DNA of 5,720 bases from Nitrospirota bacterium (GTDB taxonomy: Bacteria; Nitrospirota; UBA9217). Positions within the stretch are counted from its first letter, which is position 1, and each line of letters begins with the position of its first letter. Location of the stretch: the NCBI GenBank assembly GCA_021788515.1, contig JAJYKN010000113.1, positions 1 through 5,720 of the forward strand. Direction: 5' to 3'. Below are positions 5,198 to 5,720 of the stretch, piece after piece. The notes under the pieces were generated by a model. The model made no database searches. It was given only the letters and a program-made list of their open reading frames with translations, and was not told where the DNA came from. The translations under genes and the position numbers were made by a program.

Positions 5198-5440
5198 ATG
5201 GACATCAAAGAAATCAAACCCGATGACATCCTTGACTGTGTCGGCCTCGCTTGTCCGATGCCGATCTTTAAGGCCTCGAACAGGATCAAGGAGCTGACCC
5301 CGGGTCAGATACTCGAAGTGCAGTCCGATGATGACGGGATTGTAAAGGACATGCCCGCCTGGTGCAGGCTGACGGGAAACGGGTTCCTCGGCATAACGCA
5401 GGAGAACGGGGAATATCACGCCTATGTACGCAAGAAATAA
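5198..5440 (+). CDS. tusA: TusA/SirA-family sulfur carrier protein
   Basis: The 80-residue protein has the family core LDCVGLACPMPIFKASNRIKEL (about residues 12-33). Its CPxP motif puts the sulfur-accepting Cys19 at the start of helix 1, with a second Cys at 13. The rest fits the small two-layer alpha/beta fold: GQILEVQSDDDGIVKDMPAWCRLTGN, then GITQENGEYHAYV. The usual length is 70-85 residues. TusA proteins carry persulfide sulfur between desulfurases or rhodaneses and acceptors, for tRNA thiolation, molybdenum cofactor synthesis or dissimilatory sulfur metabolism. Here it follows iscU, so it may bring sulfur to an assembly system whose own desulfurase looks inactive (inference). The ATG at 5198 is preferred because homologues have short N termini; the upstream GTG at 5159 would add 13 residues from the repeat tract. 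Its ribosome binding site (around AGAG, 5185-5188) is weak. Confidence 0.88.
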   Translation: MDIKEIKPDDILDCVGLACPMPIFKASNRIKELTPGQILEVQSDDDGIVKDMPAWCRLTGNGFLGITQENGEYHAYVRKK

Positions 5441-5511
5441 TCCGCTTCTCGCGGAGAACGCCGTGCCGGGTTCATTTGCCAGAGGCGTGTGGCGTCTTCT
5501 TCGTATTTTTT
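5441..5511 (+). terminator. Weak terminator candidate after tusA
   Basis: TCCGC (5441-5445) pairs with GCGGA (5451-5455) directly after the tusA stop. Next, ACGCC (5458-5462) can pair with GGCGT at 5484-5488 or 5491-5495, and a T-rich stretch with six T at 5506-5511 follows. The stems are short and the T-run is ten or more bases away, so this is only a plausible operon end. Confidence 0.35.
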
Positions 5512-5720
5512 CTTAGTGAGCGGCGGCAGGACAACAGGCCTTCTGCCGCTCAACTTCACCTCATCGAAAACCTATCCACTGAAGGAGGGCGCGGGACTCC
5601 GCATCACGCTCAGGTGCAATTATCACGTTGGCGCTTCCTTTCCCGTCATTTATAGTCATATATGGCTATTGCGCTCCGATCGTCGCCGGAGTCGCCGTTC
5701 TTCTCATCTCCTCCCGCACA
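5512..5720. other. Non-coding stretch with a hairpin; no supportable gene
   Basis: TGAGCGGC (5517-5524) is the perfect reverse complement of GCCGCTCA (5545-5552), giving an eight-pair stem with a 20-base loop and a GGCGGC duplication at its base. No T-run follows it on either strand. The short reading frames here have no ribosome binding site or family resemblance. The region probably leads into a gene beyond the window. Confidence 0.5.
5628..5656 (+). promoter_or_regulatory. Sigma70-like promoter candidate pointing out of the window
   Basis: TTGGCG (5628-5633, 4/6 to TTGACA) is separated by exactly 17 bases from TATAGT (5651-5656, 5/6 to TATAAT). Transcription would start near 5663 and serve a gene to the right. 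An ATG at 5662 is open to the window end but has no ribosome binding site and was not called. Confidence 0.45.

Noticed and set aside
5362..5655. + strand frame overlapping the end of tusA and running through the 3' gap
   Set aside because: No ribosome binding site, out of frame with tusA, low-complexity Arg/Phe-rich product and no family resemblance.
5662..5720. ATG open to the window end after the TATAGT element
   Set aside because: Only 19 residues are visible, there is no ribosome binding site, and the Ser/Pro-rich product is not convincing.

Overview
The window reads as bacterial chromosome from an anaerobic, respiring organism. A cytochrome b tail followed by a pentahaem c-type cytochrome, a COG2509-type FAD protein and an Rrf2/NifS/IscU/TusA cluster would fit a deltaproteobacterial-grade lineage or Nitrospirota. 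This placement is inferred from gene content and style only; no marker gene settles it. All convincing genes are on the + strand. No tRNA, rRNA, CRISPR array or insertion sequence was seen.

Layout. (a) 1-1099: the 3' end of a cytochrome bc-type cytochrome b gene overlaps by 14 bases the start of an exported five-haem cytochrome c; together they look like the end of a quinol-oxidising respiratory operon. (b) 1266-2645: a stand-alone, complete FAD-dependent dehydrogenase of unknown substrate, with an extended -10 element just before its ATG and a good intrinsic terminator after its stop. (c) 2710-2939: a regulatory gap with two small GC-rich hairpins, then a sigma70-type promoter whose -35 lies inside a perfect 7-7-7 inverted repeat. 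(d) 2940-5440: an operon of Rrf2/IscR-like regulator, NifS/IscS-like protein, IscU scaffold and TusA-like sulfur carrier, with no spacing between the first two genes. (e) 5441-5720: no supportable gene; it holds hairpins, a weak terminator candidate and an outward-facing promoter candidate.

Main point. The IscS-like protein keeps its catalytic cysteine loop (SSGSACTS, Cys325) but has lost the lysine that anchors PLP (SGHQ instead of SGHK; Gln202). It has also lost the family Thr and Gln that contact PLP (Ala72, Ala179) and the arginine that binds the substrate carboxylate (Leu351). The frame is intact, and it sits in a tight operon with a complete IscU. This looks like a non-desulfurase IscS that partners IscU, possibly as cluster ligand, platform or sulfide/persulfide acceptor, with TusA as a possible sulfur source. 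It recalls the Archaeoglobus fulgidus IscS, which also lacks the PLP lysine. The working model is inference: the Rrf2 protein senses Fe-S status and represses its own promoter, while the IscS-like/IscU pair assembles clusters from sulfur supplied by free sulfide or another donor.
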